DNA of 64,000 nucleotides from Arcobacter sp. EP1 (lineage in GTDB: Bacteria > Campylobacterota > Campylobacteria > Campylobacterales > Arcobacteraceae), in assembly GCA_001655195.1 (NCBI GenBank), contig LPNY01000139.1:64516-128515 (forward strand), read 5' to 3'. The notes under the pieces were generated by a model, which was not told the origin of the DNA, did no database searches, and saw only the letters and a program-made list of their open reading frames with translations. Both the position numbers and the translations under genes were made by a program. Each line of letters begins with the position of its first letter. Position 1 is the stretch's first letter. Of this stretch, positions 53,480 through 61,962 are shown piece by piece.

Positions 53480-54052
53480 TCACAGTTTTGCATCAGCTAA
53501 AGTTAATGCAAAAAGTACCTCGTTACCCTGTTTTTCACACACCTTTTTAGCCTCTAAAAGTGTCGTTCCTGTAGTGACTATATCATCCACTAAAATAACT
53601 GCCTGATTATGAACATCTTGCAGTTTAAATTTGCGAGGATTTTTTTGTCTAAATTCCAAATCTTTTCCCGCATATTTAACAATACGGGTAGGGCGAAGTT
53701 TATTAAACTTAGGTTTTATAAACTCACATCGTAAATGTTTAGACAAAATTGCTGTATGAGAAAAATCATGGCGGGTATGGTCATCAACTCCTAATGCCAA
53801 GACTTCTTGGGTATAAGAAAACTGTTTCGCAAACTGCGCAAAGGAAAGTTTTGCCAAAATATTAAAAACCTTATCTCCATGAAAGTAGTATTTGCTTGGA
53901 AGTAAAGTTTCTAACTCTTCAAAACTATAAAAAGAGTAGACATTAAAATCTTTATCCAACTGACGTCTAAATAAAGAGGGCGCCAAAAGATTTTTTTGAC
54001 AGCTTTTACAAATAATAAAAAAAGACCAGTTTTCACAAGTGATGCATTTCAT
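53480..54052 (-). CDS. ComF-family phosphoribosyltransferase-like protein
   Basis: 190 residues. N-terminal four-cysteine zinc motif (CITCEN and CKSCQ), then a PRPP-binding phosphoribosyltransferase motif VILVDDIVTTGTTLLEA near 150-166. ComF family members support DNA uptake and recombination steps in competence. Shorter at the N-terminus than some ComF proteins but complete in its motifs. Transcribed alone from upstream of hisH. Confidence 0.85.
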   Translation of the reverse strand: MKCITCENWSFFIICKSCQKNLLAPSLFRRQLDKDFNVYSFYSFEELETLLPSKYYFHGDKVFNILAKLSFAQFAKQFSYTQEVLALGVDDHTRHDFSHTAILSKHLRCEFIKPKFNKLRPTRIVKYAGKDLEFRQKNPRKFKLQDVHNQAVILVDDIVTTGTTLLEAKKVCEKQGNEVLFALTLADAKL

Positions 54053-54101
54053 AAATAATAGTTTATATTATTTATACTTATACTCTGTAGTGTAAAAATA
54101 A

Positions 54102-54134
54102 AAGCTCTTTTATACTATTAATATAAAAGAGCTT
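54102..54134 (-). terminator. terminator after the porin gene
   Basis: AAGCTCTTTTATA (54102-54114) and TATAAAAGAGCTT (54122-54134), 13-bp perfect stem with a 7-nt loop. The minus-strand side is followed by T-rich sequence. Confidence 0.85.
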
Positions 54135-54140
54135 ATTGTA

Positions 54141-55328
54141 TTAAAATTTGTAGCTTAGGTAGATTCGTGTTGTATCAGTACTTTTGGGCATTGTTTTTTC
54201 AATGTCAACATTTTCAAAGTTTACTTTAACAACTAATTGTTTATTGACTGGATAAATTACCATTGCACCCATAGCATTAACATCCCCAAGTGCATGTGTT
54301 TTAGACGCTGATTGACCAACATATGGAATAACTGTTGCTCCTAAAACTGGAATCACAACCCCACCAACAAGTGTGTCTGTGTTAGCACGAACGGGAACTC
54401 CCCCACCATGAACAGGCAGTGCAGTAAATGGAGTATCTGTTGTACCTGCCCCTGCACCCAAATAAAGTGGTCCATTATCATCTGTACTTGTATTAAAGGC
54501 TAAAAGGTACCCAGCTTTTCCAAGACCTAAAGGACCCATCGCTCGTAATCCAAAAAGTTTTCCATCTTGGGCATTTGCAGCTTGCGTTTTATCTTTTGAT
54601 TTTAAAAATTGAGCTGATAGGGTATGTGCTGACAGTTGATAATCTGCTTGAAAATAAAGAGCACTTTTATCGTTGCTAGAAGTTACACCGTTTTCATTTA
54701 AATATTGAGCCTGAAGTGTTAAGTTCTCAATAGATGTGTTTTTTGCATAAATAGTATACGCTCCATCTTGGAATCGTTCAAAGTCACCTTCGTTGCTATT
54801 TCCATCTGTTTTTGCTTGGTATTTATTGATATACCCTGCAACAACTGTTGTATTAGGAATATCAGCGTTAGTTAATACATAGGCATTAAAAGAGTCTTTT
54901 AAAACAGACTCAGAAGATTTGCCATCAATTGCAGTGCTAACTAATGGTGTATAAATATACTGCCGACCAAGTTTTAGATTAGTATTTGCTAATGAATAAT
55001 CAATATAAGCTTCTGATAAAGCTACCCCTGAACCATTTAAATCGTTTGCAAAAACACCACCGTTGTTATCTTCACTTAAAACAGAGCTTGCTTGTAGTGT
55101 AGCTCCAAGTTTAAAACCATAAAAATCCCCAGTGATAACGTTTAGACTTGCCCCTGCAGCCCAAATATCATCAGCATCTGTTTTGCCTAAATAGTTCGAG
55201 TTTGAATATTCTGTTTTAACTTCACCTTTAACTGTTGATGCTTCAATTGACTCAATAATCGATTGTGCATAAAGTGAGCTTGAAAGTACCATAGAGGCAA
55301 ACAAACTAACGTTAAGTAATTTTCCCAT
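54141..55328 (-). CDS. outer-membrane porin (Campylobacterota major OMP/OprD-like)
   Basis: 395 residues from the ATG at 55328, preceded by AAGGGAAGA; an ATG five codons earlier overlaps that ribosome site. A signal peptide ends at LYAQS. The mature protein has alternating strands, early EYSNSNYLGKTDADDIWAAGASLN and DFYGFKLGATLQAS segments, LKLGRQYIYTPLV, and a C-terminal strand ending YLSYKF with terminal Phe, the BAM signal. It should be a general or small-solute porin. Divergent from the TIR gene, with a hairpin repeat between them. Confidence 0.88.
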   Translation of the reverse strand: MGKLLNVSLFASMVLSSSLYAQSIIESIEASTVKGEVKTEYSNSNYLGKTDADDIWAAGASLNVITGDFYGFKLGATLQASSVLSEDNNGGVFANDLNGSGVALSEAYIDYSLANTNLKLGRQYIYTPLVSTAIDGKSSESVLKDSFNAYVLTNADIPNTTVVAGYINKYQAKTDGNSNEGDFERFQDGAYTIYAKNTSIENLTLQAQYLNENGVTSSNDKSALYFQADYQLSAHTLSAQFLKSKDKTQAANAQDGKLFGLRAMGPLGLGKAGYLLAFNTSTDDNGPLYLGAGAGTTDTPFTALPVHGGGVPVRANTDTLVGGVVIPVLGATVIPYVGQSASKTHALGDVNAMGAMVIYPVNKQLVVKVNFENVDIEKTMPKSTDTTRIYLSYKF

Positions 55329-55392
55329 TTCTTCCCTTTTCATTCATGTATAAATTAAGAAAAGAGTTTATCAAATAAAAACTTATAATATG

Positions 55393-55507
55393 AGGTCTCT
55401 TTTTTATGATTTCTACGTTGAAAATTTTATTTTATTCAGTCACTTACTGTATGTAAGCTCCATCACAAAATAAAACTTCCGCCTTGAACTAATAAAAAAT
55501 AGACTAC
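55393..55507. repeat. hairpin element copy B, between the porin and TIR genes
   Basis: Imperfect palindrome of about 115 bp. In minus orientation it shows TTCAAGGCGGAAG, GGAGCTTAC, GTAAGTGA and AACGTAGAAAT, the conserved blocks of the family. The arms pair (for example GAA.TTTTATTTT on both sides, and CTTAC with GTAAG at the centre). Opposite orientation to copy C. Confidence 0.75.
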
Positions 55508-55529
55508 TTCTTAAAAATTTTGAAGTTAT

Positions 55530-55557
55530 GTGACAAGAACTGTGACGACTATTAGGT
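55530..55557 (+). promoter_or_regulatory. direct-repeat motif TGTGAC-N6-TGTGACG upstream of the TIR gene
   Basis: TGTGACAAGAACTGTGACGA followed by CTATTAG, 80-odd bp before the TIR start. Same 12-bp spacing and largely the same sequence as the motif before the STAND gene (5792-5819). Further downstream, ATTATAATAATAA near 55608-55620 could serve as -10. Confidence 0.5.
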
Positions 55558-55635
55558 ATATTATTTCATATTGAAAGATTATTTTATTTACTTAAAATAA
55601 TTCATTATAATAATAAGAAATATAAGGGAATTACC

Positions 55636-56439
55636 ATGGGACAGTCAGTTTTAGTATTTGTAAGTCATTCTTCTGATGATAAAGAAGACTATATAGAACC
55701 AATTGTAAAAGATTTAGAAGATTGTTATATTAATGTTTGGATTGATAAAAGAAAAATTCTTCCAGGGGATAATTTAAGAAAATCAATTTTTAAAGATGGT
55801 TTAGATAAAGCAGATATTGCATTGTTGTTTTTCACTAAAGAATCACTGAAGTCTGCGTGGGTAGATAAAGAAATAAAACATGTTTTACGTGAAGAAACTA
55901 AAAAGGGAAATGATTTTGATTTAAATAAAATTATTTCAATATTTGATTCAAAAGAAACTTATGAAAACATATATGAAAGATATCCAGAGTTAACAGATGA
56001 CTTACTTCATCTTATGCCAAAAGACTATGGAAAAATTGAATTAGGACAATTAGCGTCAGCTATTTGGTCTAAATACCTTTCTTTACAAGGTGGAGATATT
56101 GAGACACAAAAACAGTTGTTATCTAAGGACAAGGAGTTGTTTCAAAAAGATAAAATAATTAATGATTTAACATTAAAGCTTAGTGATGCTAAAAATAAGA
56201 AAAGTGAAAATTCTCAAGACGATGAGTTTAAGATAATATTTGAATCAAATAAACTAGAAAATCTTATTAGGAATAAAGAACAAATATTAGAATCGAAAAG
56301 CTTTGGTAGTCAAAATATGGATGATTTTTCTGAAGCAAGAGCTTTTGGTTTTATTGAAGATAGTGGTTCATATTTTAAGTTAAGTAAAAAAGGTCAAGAC
56401 TTTTTTAAGTGGTATTTATTAAATGAAGAAAAATTATAA
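55636..56439 (+). CDS. TIR-domain protein with C-terminal winged-helix-like region
   Basis: 267 residues. N-terminal TIR domain (about 4-135): FVSHSSDDKEDY (box 1), a BB loop with DKRKILPGDNL, and the catalytic glutamate E79 in SAWVDKEI, in the position of the NADase glutamate. A coiled segment (about 150-195) is followed by a C-terminal domain (about 195-267) with SEARAFGFIEDSGSYFKLSKKGQDFFKW, like a winged helix. TIR effectors deplete or modify NAD+ in several anti-phage systems. ATATAAGGGAATTACC precedes the ATG. It is an isolated gene between hairpin repeats and shares an upstream motif with the STAND gene. Defence role inferred. Confidence 0.88.
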   Translation: MGQSVLVFVSHSSDDKEDYIEPIVKDLEDCYINVWIDKRKILPGDNLRKSIFKDGLDKADIALLFFTKESLKSAWVDKEIKHVLREETKKGNDFDLNKIISIFDSKETYENIYERYPELTDDLLHLMPKDYGKIELGQLASAIWSKYLSLQGGDIETQKQLLSKDKELFQKDKIINDLTLKLSDAKNKKSENSQDDEFKIIFESNKLENLIRNKEQILESKSFGSQNMDDFSEARAFGFIEDSGSYFKLSKKGQDFFKWYLLNEEKL

Positions 56440-56444
56440 TTAAA

Positions 56445-56589
56445 TTTTAAAGATAGAGGGGTTAGATTTTGAGTGAAGTTCAAGGCGAAGGCAAGATTTA
56501 AAGCGGAGCGTACAACGAAGGTACGTGAGCATTTAAATCTTGAATTCAACGTAGAAATGCGCCAAAAGATAAGCGCTATATCTTTAAAA
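56445..56589. repeat. hairpin element copy C, between the TIR gene and lepA
   Basis: Palindrome of 145 bp: TTTTAAAGATA (56445-56455) and TATCTTTAAAA (56579-56589) are exact inverted ends, and the arms are collinear throughout (AAGATTTAAA/TTTAAATCTT; CGTAC/GTACG at the centre). Plus orientation: TTCAAGGCGAAG, GCGGAGCGTAC, GTACGTGAGC, CAACGTAGAAAT. The right arm contains the last codons and stop of lepA. Confidence 0.85.
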
Positions 56590-58363
56590 CTGCCATGAAA
56601 GCTTCTTGTGGAACGTTGACTTTTCCTATGGCTTTCATTCTTTTCTTACCAGCTTTCTGTTTCTCTAAAAGCTTTCTCTTCCGCGTAATATCTCCACCAT
56701 AACATTTAGCCGTTACGTTTTTACCAGTTGATTTTACAGTCTCACGTGCAATAATTGTTGATCCAATACTTGCTTGAATAGCAACTTCAAACAGTTGTCG
56801 TGGAATTAACTCTTTTAAGGCTTTGATGAATTCTCGACCTTTTGTTAATGCTTTGTTTTCTGGAACAATAATTGATAATGCATCAACAACATCACCTGCA
56901 ACTTTGATATCAAGTTTTTGTAACACACCTGGTCTAAAGGCAATAGGCTCATAATCAAAAGAAGCATACCCTTTTGTTGTTGACTTTAATTTATCATAAA
57001 AATCCATAACGATTTCATTCATAGGAATATCATAATCTAAAAGAACTCGTTTCCCTAAATAGTCCATCTTGTTTTGAACTCCACGTTTGTCGTTAAGTAG
57101 TTTGATAACATTTCCTAAGAACTCATCAGGTACTAAAATAGTCGCTTTTACGTATGGTTCAAAAATTGTCTCAATATAGTTTGGCTCTGGTAACTCCGAT
57201 GGATTTTGGATAGTAATTCTCTCGCCATCTTTTTTAAGAACTTCATAAATAACTGTTGGTGCAGTTGCAATTAGATCTAAGTTGAACTCACGTTCTAATC
57301 GCTCTTTGATAACTTCCATGTGAAGCATCCCTAAGAAACCAGTTCTAAATCCAGAACCTAATGCTGCTGAAGACTCTGGTTCAAATGAGATTGAAGAGTC
57401 ATTAAGTTGAAGTTTGGTTAAGGCTTCTCGTAAGTCTTCAAATTTGTCTGTTTCAATTGGGTAAATTCCTGCAAATACGAATGGTTTAGCTGGCTCAAAT
57501 CCATCAATAGCTTCTGCTGTTGGTACTTTTGCATCAGTCATTGTATCACCTACTGCAATACCATCAAGCGTTTTAAGTCCAAGAACAACAATACCAATTT
57601 CACCTGTTTGAAGCTCAGTTGTATTTTGTCGTTTGATTGGGTGTGGATACATTAGATTTAGAACAGGATGTTCCTCTTTTGTATTCATCATTTTAAGCAT
57701 TTGACCTTTTTTGATACTTCCATCATAAACACGCACTAAAGCTAATGCCCCAAGGTAGTTATCAAACCATGAGTCATAAATCAGTGCTTTTGTAGGCGCT
57801 TCTTCTTTTCCATGTGGTGGTGGAACTCTTTCAATGATTGATTCAATTAAATCCCGTACTCCTAACCCTGTTTTTGCAGAAATTAGATTGTTTTCTGTAC
57901 AGTCTAATCCAATAGCGTCTTCAACCTCTTCTAATACTCTATCTGGATCAGCACTTGGTAAATCAATTTTGTTTACAACGGGAAGCAGTTCAAGGTTGTT
58001 ATCCAATGCAATATAAACGTTTGCAATGGTTTGGGCTTCAACCCCTTGGGTTGAATCAACGATGAGAAGTGCACCATCTGATGATGCTAAAGAACGGGAT
58101 ACTTCATAGGAGAAATCAACGTGACCTGGTGTGTCGATGAGGTTTAGAACATAAGTTTGTCCATCTTTGATGTAGGTTAATCGTACACTTTGAGCTTTGA
58201 TTGTAATACCACGCTCTTGTTCGATATCCATAGTATCCATTACTTGGGCAGACATTTCTCTGTCAGTTACTGCACCACACTCTTGAATAATTCTATCGGC
58301 AAGGGTTGACTTACCATGGTCAATATGAGCAATAATACTAAAGTTTCTAATATATTTTTGCAA
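56576..58363 (-). CDS. lepA: elongation factor 4 (LepA)
   Basis: 595 residues, translational GTPase. G1 [13 protein letters not shown] at the N-terminus, G2 region [15 protein letters not shown]3 DTPGHVDF, G4 NKIDLPSAD, and the LepA-specific C-terminal domain ([17 protein letters not shown]) that binds tRNA and the ribosome. Full length. The last codons lie in the arm of hairpin element C. Confidence 0.98.
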   Translation of the reverse strand: MQKYIRNFSIIAHIDHGKSTLADRIIQECGAVTDREMSAQVMDTMDIEQERGITIKAQSVRLTYIKDGQTYVLNLIDTPGHVDFSYEVSRSLASSDGALLIVDSTQGVEAQTIANVYIALDNNLELLPVVNKIDLPSADPDRVLEEVEDAIGLDCTENNLISAKTGLGVRDLIESIIERVPPPHGKEEAPTKALIYDSWFDNYLGALALVRVYDGSIKKGQMLKMMNTKEEHPVLNLMYPHPIKRQNTTELQTGEIGIVVLGLKTLDGIAVGDTMTDAKVPTAEAIDGFEPAKPFVFAGIYPIETDKFEDLREALTKLQLNDSSISFEPESSAALGSGFRTGFLGMLHMEVIKERLEREFNLDLIATAPTVIYEVLKKDGERITIQNPSELPEPNYIETIFEPYVKATILVPDEFLGNVIKLLNDKRGVQNKMDYLGKRVLLDYDIPMNEIVMDFYDKLKSTTKGYASFDYEPIAFRPGVLQKLDIKVAGDVVDALSIIVPENKALTKGREFIKALKELIPRQLFEVAIQASIGSTIIARETVKSTGKNVTAKCYGGDITRKRKLLEKQKAGKKRMKAIGKVNVPQEAFMAVLKI

Positions 58364-58462
58364 GTTATATCCTAAATTGAGTATTGAAAATTTTATTTTT
58401 AATAATTATTCGCGATTATAGCTAAAGAAAAGTAAGGGTTTTGTTAAGGAAGAAAATGCGGG

Positions 58463-58490
58463 TAGATTTTAGGGTGAACCCTAAAATCTA
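58463..58490 (-). terminator. terminator after the OmpA-like gene
   Basis: TAGATTTTAGGGT (58463-58475) and ACCCTAAAATCTA (58478-58490) form a 13-bp perfect inverted repeat with a 2-nt centre (effectively a TGAA-type tetraloop), 10 bp after the stop of the 58501-59505 gene. Confidence 0.75.
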
Positions 58491-58500
58491 AAGTGGAAGA

Positions 58501-59505
58501 TTATCGTTCAATTCTTGCTTGAACTCTTCTGTTTGCTGCTCGTCCTTCTTCAGTTTCGTTTGAAGCGATAGGTTGAGACTCACCATATCCTTTTGCTTTA
58601 AGCCGAGAAATATCAACTTGTAAATTTTCTAAAGCTTGAACAGTTGAAGCCGCTCTTCTTTCAGATAATTTTTGGTTATAAGCATCAGATGCTCTTGAAT
58701 CTGTATGTGCTTCAATTGTAGCTTTAACAGTTTTGTTATCTTTCATGTAGTTAGCAAATGCTTTTACTTTGTTGTCATATTGTGGTTTTACAACTGCAGA
58801 GTTAGTATCGAAATTGATTTTTAAGTCAACTAATACAGCACAACCATTTACATCAACTTTAGCTCCCATTGGAGTGTTTGGACATTTATCCATGTTATCA
58901 TAAACACCGTCACCATCAGTATCTTTTGGAGCCATTTTTTTAACTGGAGCTGGTTCTGGCATAGGAGCTGGAGCCATTGCTTTTTTACCAAATGGAATTG
59001 CTAAACCAACTGTGTAAAGTAAGTTATTATCACCGTGGTCAGTTTCAATTAAGTGTCTTAGGTCAGCTTTTAAAGCCATACCGTTATCTAATGTGTATTT
59101 GTATCCTACACCGTAGTTTCCAAATAGTCCATTTTCGTTATCAAATGCTTCATCTTCGTATAATTCAATACCTGCACCAATAAGTGCATAAATAGCAGAG
59201 TTTTCAGTTAAAGAGTACTCTTTTACTAAGTTTGTAAAGAATCGAGTAACACCAGTATCTCTTGTACTATTTCTATAATCTACATCTTCAACAGATTGTA
59301 AAAAACCAATTTCAACTTGATCAAACATAGAGTCTTCTAAGTTTGCGCCAACACTTAAACCAGCATTTGCATAGTTTCTGTCTAGGTTCATATTACCTTC
59401 AGTATATGTACCACCAATGAGTGGAGTGATTTCGTACTTGTACCCATTGTCAGCTGCTAACATCATAGATGCACATACTAAACTTGAAAGGATAATTTTT
59501 TTCAT
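58501..59505 (-). CDS. OmpA-family outer-membrane protein
   Basis: 334 residues. Signal peptide (about 1-18), an N-terminal eight-stranded β-barrel (about 20-175), a Pro/Ala-rich linker (APAPMPEPAPVKK), a calcium-type TSP3 repeat (DTDGDGVYDNMDKCPNT), and a C-terminal OmpA peptidoglycan-binding domain (about 225-334) with NFDTNSAVVKP, AHTDSRASDAYNQKLSERRA and GYGESQP. It anchors the outer membrane to peptidoglycan, as CadF does in Campylobacter. GGAATCC-type site before the ATG. Confidence 0.94.
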   Translation of the reverse strand: MKKIILSSLVCASMMLAADNGYKYEITPLIGGTYTEGNMNLDRNYANAGLSVGANLEDSMFDQVEIGFLQSVEDVDYRNSTRDTGVTRFFTNLVKEYSLTENSAIYALIGAGIELYEDEAFDNENGLFGNYGVGYKYTLDNGMALKADLRHLIETDHGDNNLLYTVGLAIPFGKKAMAPAPMPEPAPVKKMAPKDTDGDGVYDNMDKCPNTPMGAKVDVNGCAVLVDLKINFDTNSAVVKPQYDNKVKAFANYMKDNKTVKATIEAHTDSRASDAYNQKLSERRAASTVQALENLQVDISRLKAKGYGESQPIASNETEEGRAANRRVQARIER

Positions 59506-59596
59506 TGCGGATTCCTTTTTATAATTTTTGTTATTATATTCAATTTTTACTTAAATCATTTTTTAGTAATAAAAAAACGTTAAAAGTGTCACTTAT

Positions 59597-60529
59597 TTAC
59601 GCAATAAAGATACTATTTACAGACTCATTATTGTGCACTCTGCGAATAGTTTCACCAATAATATGTGATGCAGTTAATACAGTAATTTTTTCATGGTCTT
59701 GCGCTAATGGAATAGTATCAGAAACGATAAGTTCATCTAACTCACCTTCACTTAATCGTTCATACGCTGGACCACTTAAAACACCATGTGTACAACATGC
59801 CATTACCGAGTTTGCACCCATTTTCTTTAATACTGAAGCTGCTTTTACTAATGTTCCAGCGGTATCAACCATATCATCTACTAAGATTACGTCTTTACCT
59901 TCTACATCACCAATGATATTCATCACTTCTGATTCATTGGCTTTTTCTCTTCTTTTATCAACAATTACTAAGTCATAACCTAATTTTCCTGCATAACTTC
60001 GAGCTCGTGTAACACCACCAATATCTGGACTAGCAATAACTGGATTTTTTAATTTTTTAGCTTTAATATGGTCAACAAATAAAATTGAACCAAATAAGTT
60101 ATCAACAGGGATATTAAAGAATCCTTGGATTTGAGCTGCATGTAAATCAATGGTAATAACTCTATTAATTCCTGCTGCTTCAAGTAAATCTGCTGTAAGT
60201 TTCGCAGTGATTGGAACACGAGGTGCTGCTTTTCTATCTTGTCGAGCATATCCGTAGTATGGTACTACTGCTGTAATTGATTTTGCACTTGAACGTTTAA
60301 GTGCATCAACCATGATTAAGAGTTCCATTAAGTGTTCATTTGCTGGTGCACAGGTTGGTTGGATTAAGAAAACATCCATTCCTCTCACACTCTCAGTAAT
60401 TTGTACAGAGATTTCACCATCACTAAATTTTTTTACTGTCGCTTCACCAATTTCTACATTTAGATATTTCCCTACTTTTTTTGCAAATTCTGGATTTGCA
60501 GTCCCACTAAAAAGTCTATACCCGCTCAT
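59597..60529 (-). CDS. prs: ribose-phosphate pyrophosphokinase
   Basis: 310 residues. Makes PRPP for nucleotide, histidine and NAD synthesis. Motifs: FSDGEISVQI, the ATP flexible-loop region YGYARQDRKAAPR, DLHAAQIQGFF, and the PRPP-binding VDDMVDTAGTLVKAA. Full length; AAGGAAAAT precedes the ATG. Confidence 0.98.
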   Translation of the reverse strand: MSGYRLFSGTANPEFAKKVGKYLNVEIGEATVKKFSDGEISVQITESVRGMDVFLIQPTCAPANEHLMELLIMVDALKRSSAKSITAVVPYYGYARQDRKAAPRVPITAKLTADLLEAAGINRVITIDLHAAQIQGFFNIPVDNLFGSILFVDHIKAKKLKNPVIASPDIGGVTRARSYAGKLGYDLVIVDKRREKANESEVMNIIGDVEGKDVILVDDMVDTAGTLVKAASVLKKMGANSVMACCTHGVLSGPAYERLSEGELDELIVSDTIPLAQDHEKITVLTASHIIGETIRRVHNNESVNSIFIA

Positions 60530-60668
60530 TTATTTTCCTTAAGTTGTTGTAATTATTATTGCGATTTTATCTAAAAAGGACTTATTTGTGGATTAGTTAA
60601 AAAAAGTTGTCTTAACGTGTGAATTTTTTCTAATATATAGGCAAAAGATTTTATAAATGTAGAAGAGT

Positions 60669-60691
60669 AGTTTAGGAAAGATTCCTAAACT
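60669..60691 (-). terminator. terminator overlapping the mnmA1 stop
   Basis: AGTTTAGGAA (60669-60678) and TTCCTAAACT (60682-60691), 10-bp stem with a 3-nt loop; the minus-strand 5' arm includes part of the stop codon of the 60690-61724 gene. Confidence 0.7.
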
Positions 60692-61724
60692 ATTCAGTGG
60701 CTTGAATCCAAGCAGACCCAAGTACTTTGTCTTTGTCATAAAAAACAGCAAGCTGACCAGAAGCAACACCAAATGCGGGTTCATCTAGAGTAATGATTGC
60801 TTTATCTGCTTCAATTTTAACGTGACAGGGTGTTGAAACTGAACGGTATCTTAGTTTTACATGAGCCTCAAACTCTTTGTCTTGGATGTACATATTAAGT
60901 GTATCTGCTAAGACTTGATTGATCTCTAATGCTGGTTTTTTACCAACAACAATGGTATTGTTTTCAGGATTGATTTTAGTAACAAAATGAGGGTCGTGTG
61001 CCCCATGAACTATAAATCCACGACGTTTACCAATGGTATAATGCATGTACCCTTTGTGTGTTCCAATAACATTGCCATTTTCATCAAGAACATCTCCTGG
61101 AACATCGATATCTGCATGTTTTTGAATGACGTCAGTGTAGACTGTATCAACAAAACAGATTTCTTGGGATTCATTTTTTTCAGTGATTTTTCTGTAGGTA
61201 TCACCAAGATTTGCACCAAATTTTACGATATCTTCTTTTTTGTATGTGCTTAGAGGAAACATCATAAATTTTAATGAATCTTTATCCACTTGCGATAAGA
61301 AGTAACTTTGGTCTTTTGATTTATCATCGGCTTCATAGATAAATTCACCATCCGTTTTAGCGTAATGTCCTGTTGCTAAAAATTCTGCCCCTAACTCTTT
61401 TGCAAAATCAAGCATTGCACCAAATTTAATTTGACGGTTACATTTTACACAAGGGTTTGGAGTTGTTCCATCTATGTATGAACTTACAAAATAGTCATAT
61501 ACCTCTTCACCAAATTTATCTGTCAAATCTAATACGTGATATTTAATATCTAAAAATTTGGTAACATTTTCAATATGACCAATGTTTGCTTCGTGGTATC
61601 CATCAGTTCTATCGTGAAGCTTTAGGTAGATTCCTTCAACTTCGTAACCTTCTTGTTGTAGCATATAAGCAGTAACTGACGAATCAATTCCTCCACTCAT
61701 ACCTACACATACTTTTTTGCTCAT
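60690..61724 (-). CDS. mnmA: tRNA-specific 2-thiouridylase MnmA, Campylobacterota-type copy
   Basis: 344 residues. Makes s2U34 in tRNA. PP-loop GMSGGIDSSV near 8-17, catalytic Cys95 in NPCVKCNRQIKF and Cys190 in SQEICFVD. The sequence (YLKLHDRTDGYHEANI, SQEICFVD) is the form I associate with Campylobacterota, in contrast to the second copy at 61963-63060. Between the two copies lies a decayed folK end. Confidence 0.93.
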   Translation of the reverse strand: MSKKVCVGMSGGIDSSVTAYMLQQEGYEVEGIYLKLHDRTDGYHEANIGHIENVTKFLDIKYHVLDLTDKFGEEVYDYFVSSYIDGTTPNPCVKCNRQIKFGAMLDFAKELGAEFLATGHYAKTDGEFIYEADDKSKDQSYFLSQVDKDSLKFMMFPLSTYKKEDIVKFGANLGDTYRKITEKNESQEICFVDTVYTDVIQKHADIDVPGDVLDENGNVIGTHKGYMHYTIGKRRGFIVHGAHDPHFVTKINPENNTIVVGKKPALEINQVLADTLNMYIQDKEFEAHVKLRYRSVSTPCHVKIEADKAIITLDEPAFGVASGQLAVFYDKDKVLGSAWIQATE

Positions 61725-61742
61725 TATAATTGTCCTTTATTT

Positions 61743-61890
61743 CTTTTAAAGGAATAATCACTGATTCTCTATTTGCCCAATTGCTATAAGGAGTGTTAAT
61801 ATCCCTATAGTTTATTTTTTATCATTAAAAATATGATAGCTAATTCTTGGTTTTAGGCGTATCTTGAAAGGATCGCTTTCTTCCGTATTG
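61743..61890 (-). pseudogene. remnant of a second folK 3' end
   Basis: The minus-strand reading matches the C-terminal third of the intact folK at 63202-63690 over about 148 bp. It gives QYGRKRSFQDTP (FolK: RYGRKRSFQDAP), then a stop three codons later, then after degenerate sequence SNWANRESVIIPLKEI (FolK: KDWANRESVTIPLKRM). Nucleotide blocks such as AAAGGAATA.TCACTGATTCTCTATTTGCCCA are nearly identical in both places. The 5' two thirds of folK are absent. It is non-functional and marks a past duplication or recombination. Confidence 0.88.
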
Positions 61891-61894
61891 AATC

Positions 61895-61941
61895 ACTAAT
61901 CTTTACGCAATTGTCTAAAAGTTCATTGTGTAAAGGTTAGT
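61895..61941 (-). terminator. inverted repeat after mnmA2, at the folK-remnant junction
   Basis: ACTAATCTTTACGCAAT (61895-61911) and ATTGTGTAAAGGTTAGT (61925-61941) pair at 15 of 17 positions with a 13-nt loop. It can act as the mnmA2 terminator and lies exactly where the folK remnant ends. Confidence 0.55.
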
Positions 61942-61962
61942 AAAAAGCGGGATTATACCATA

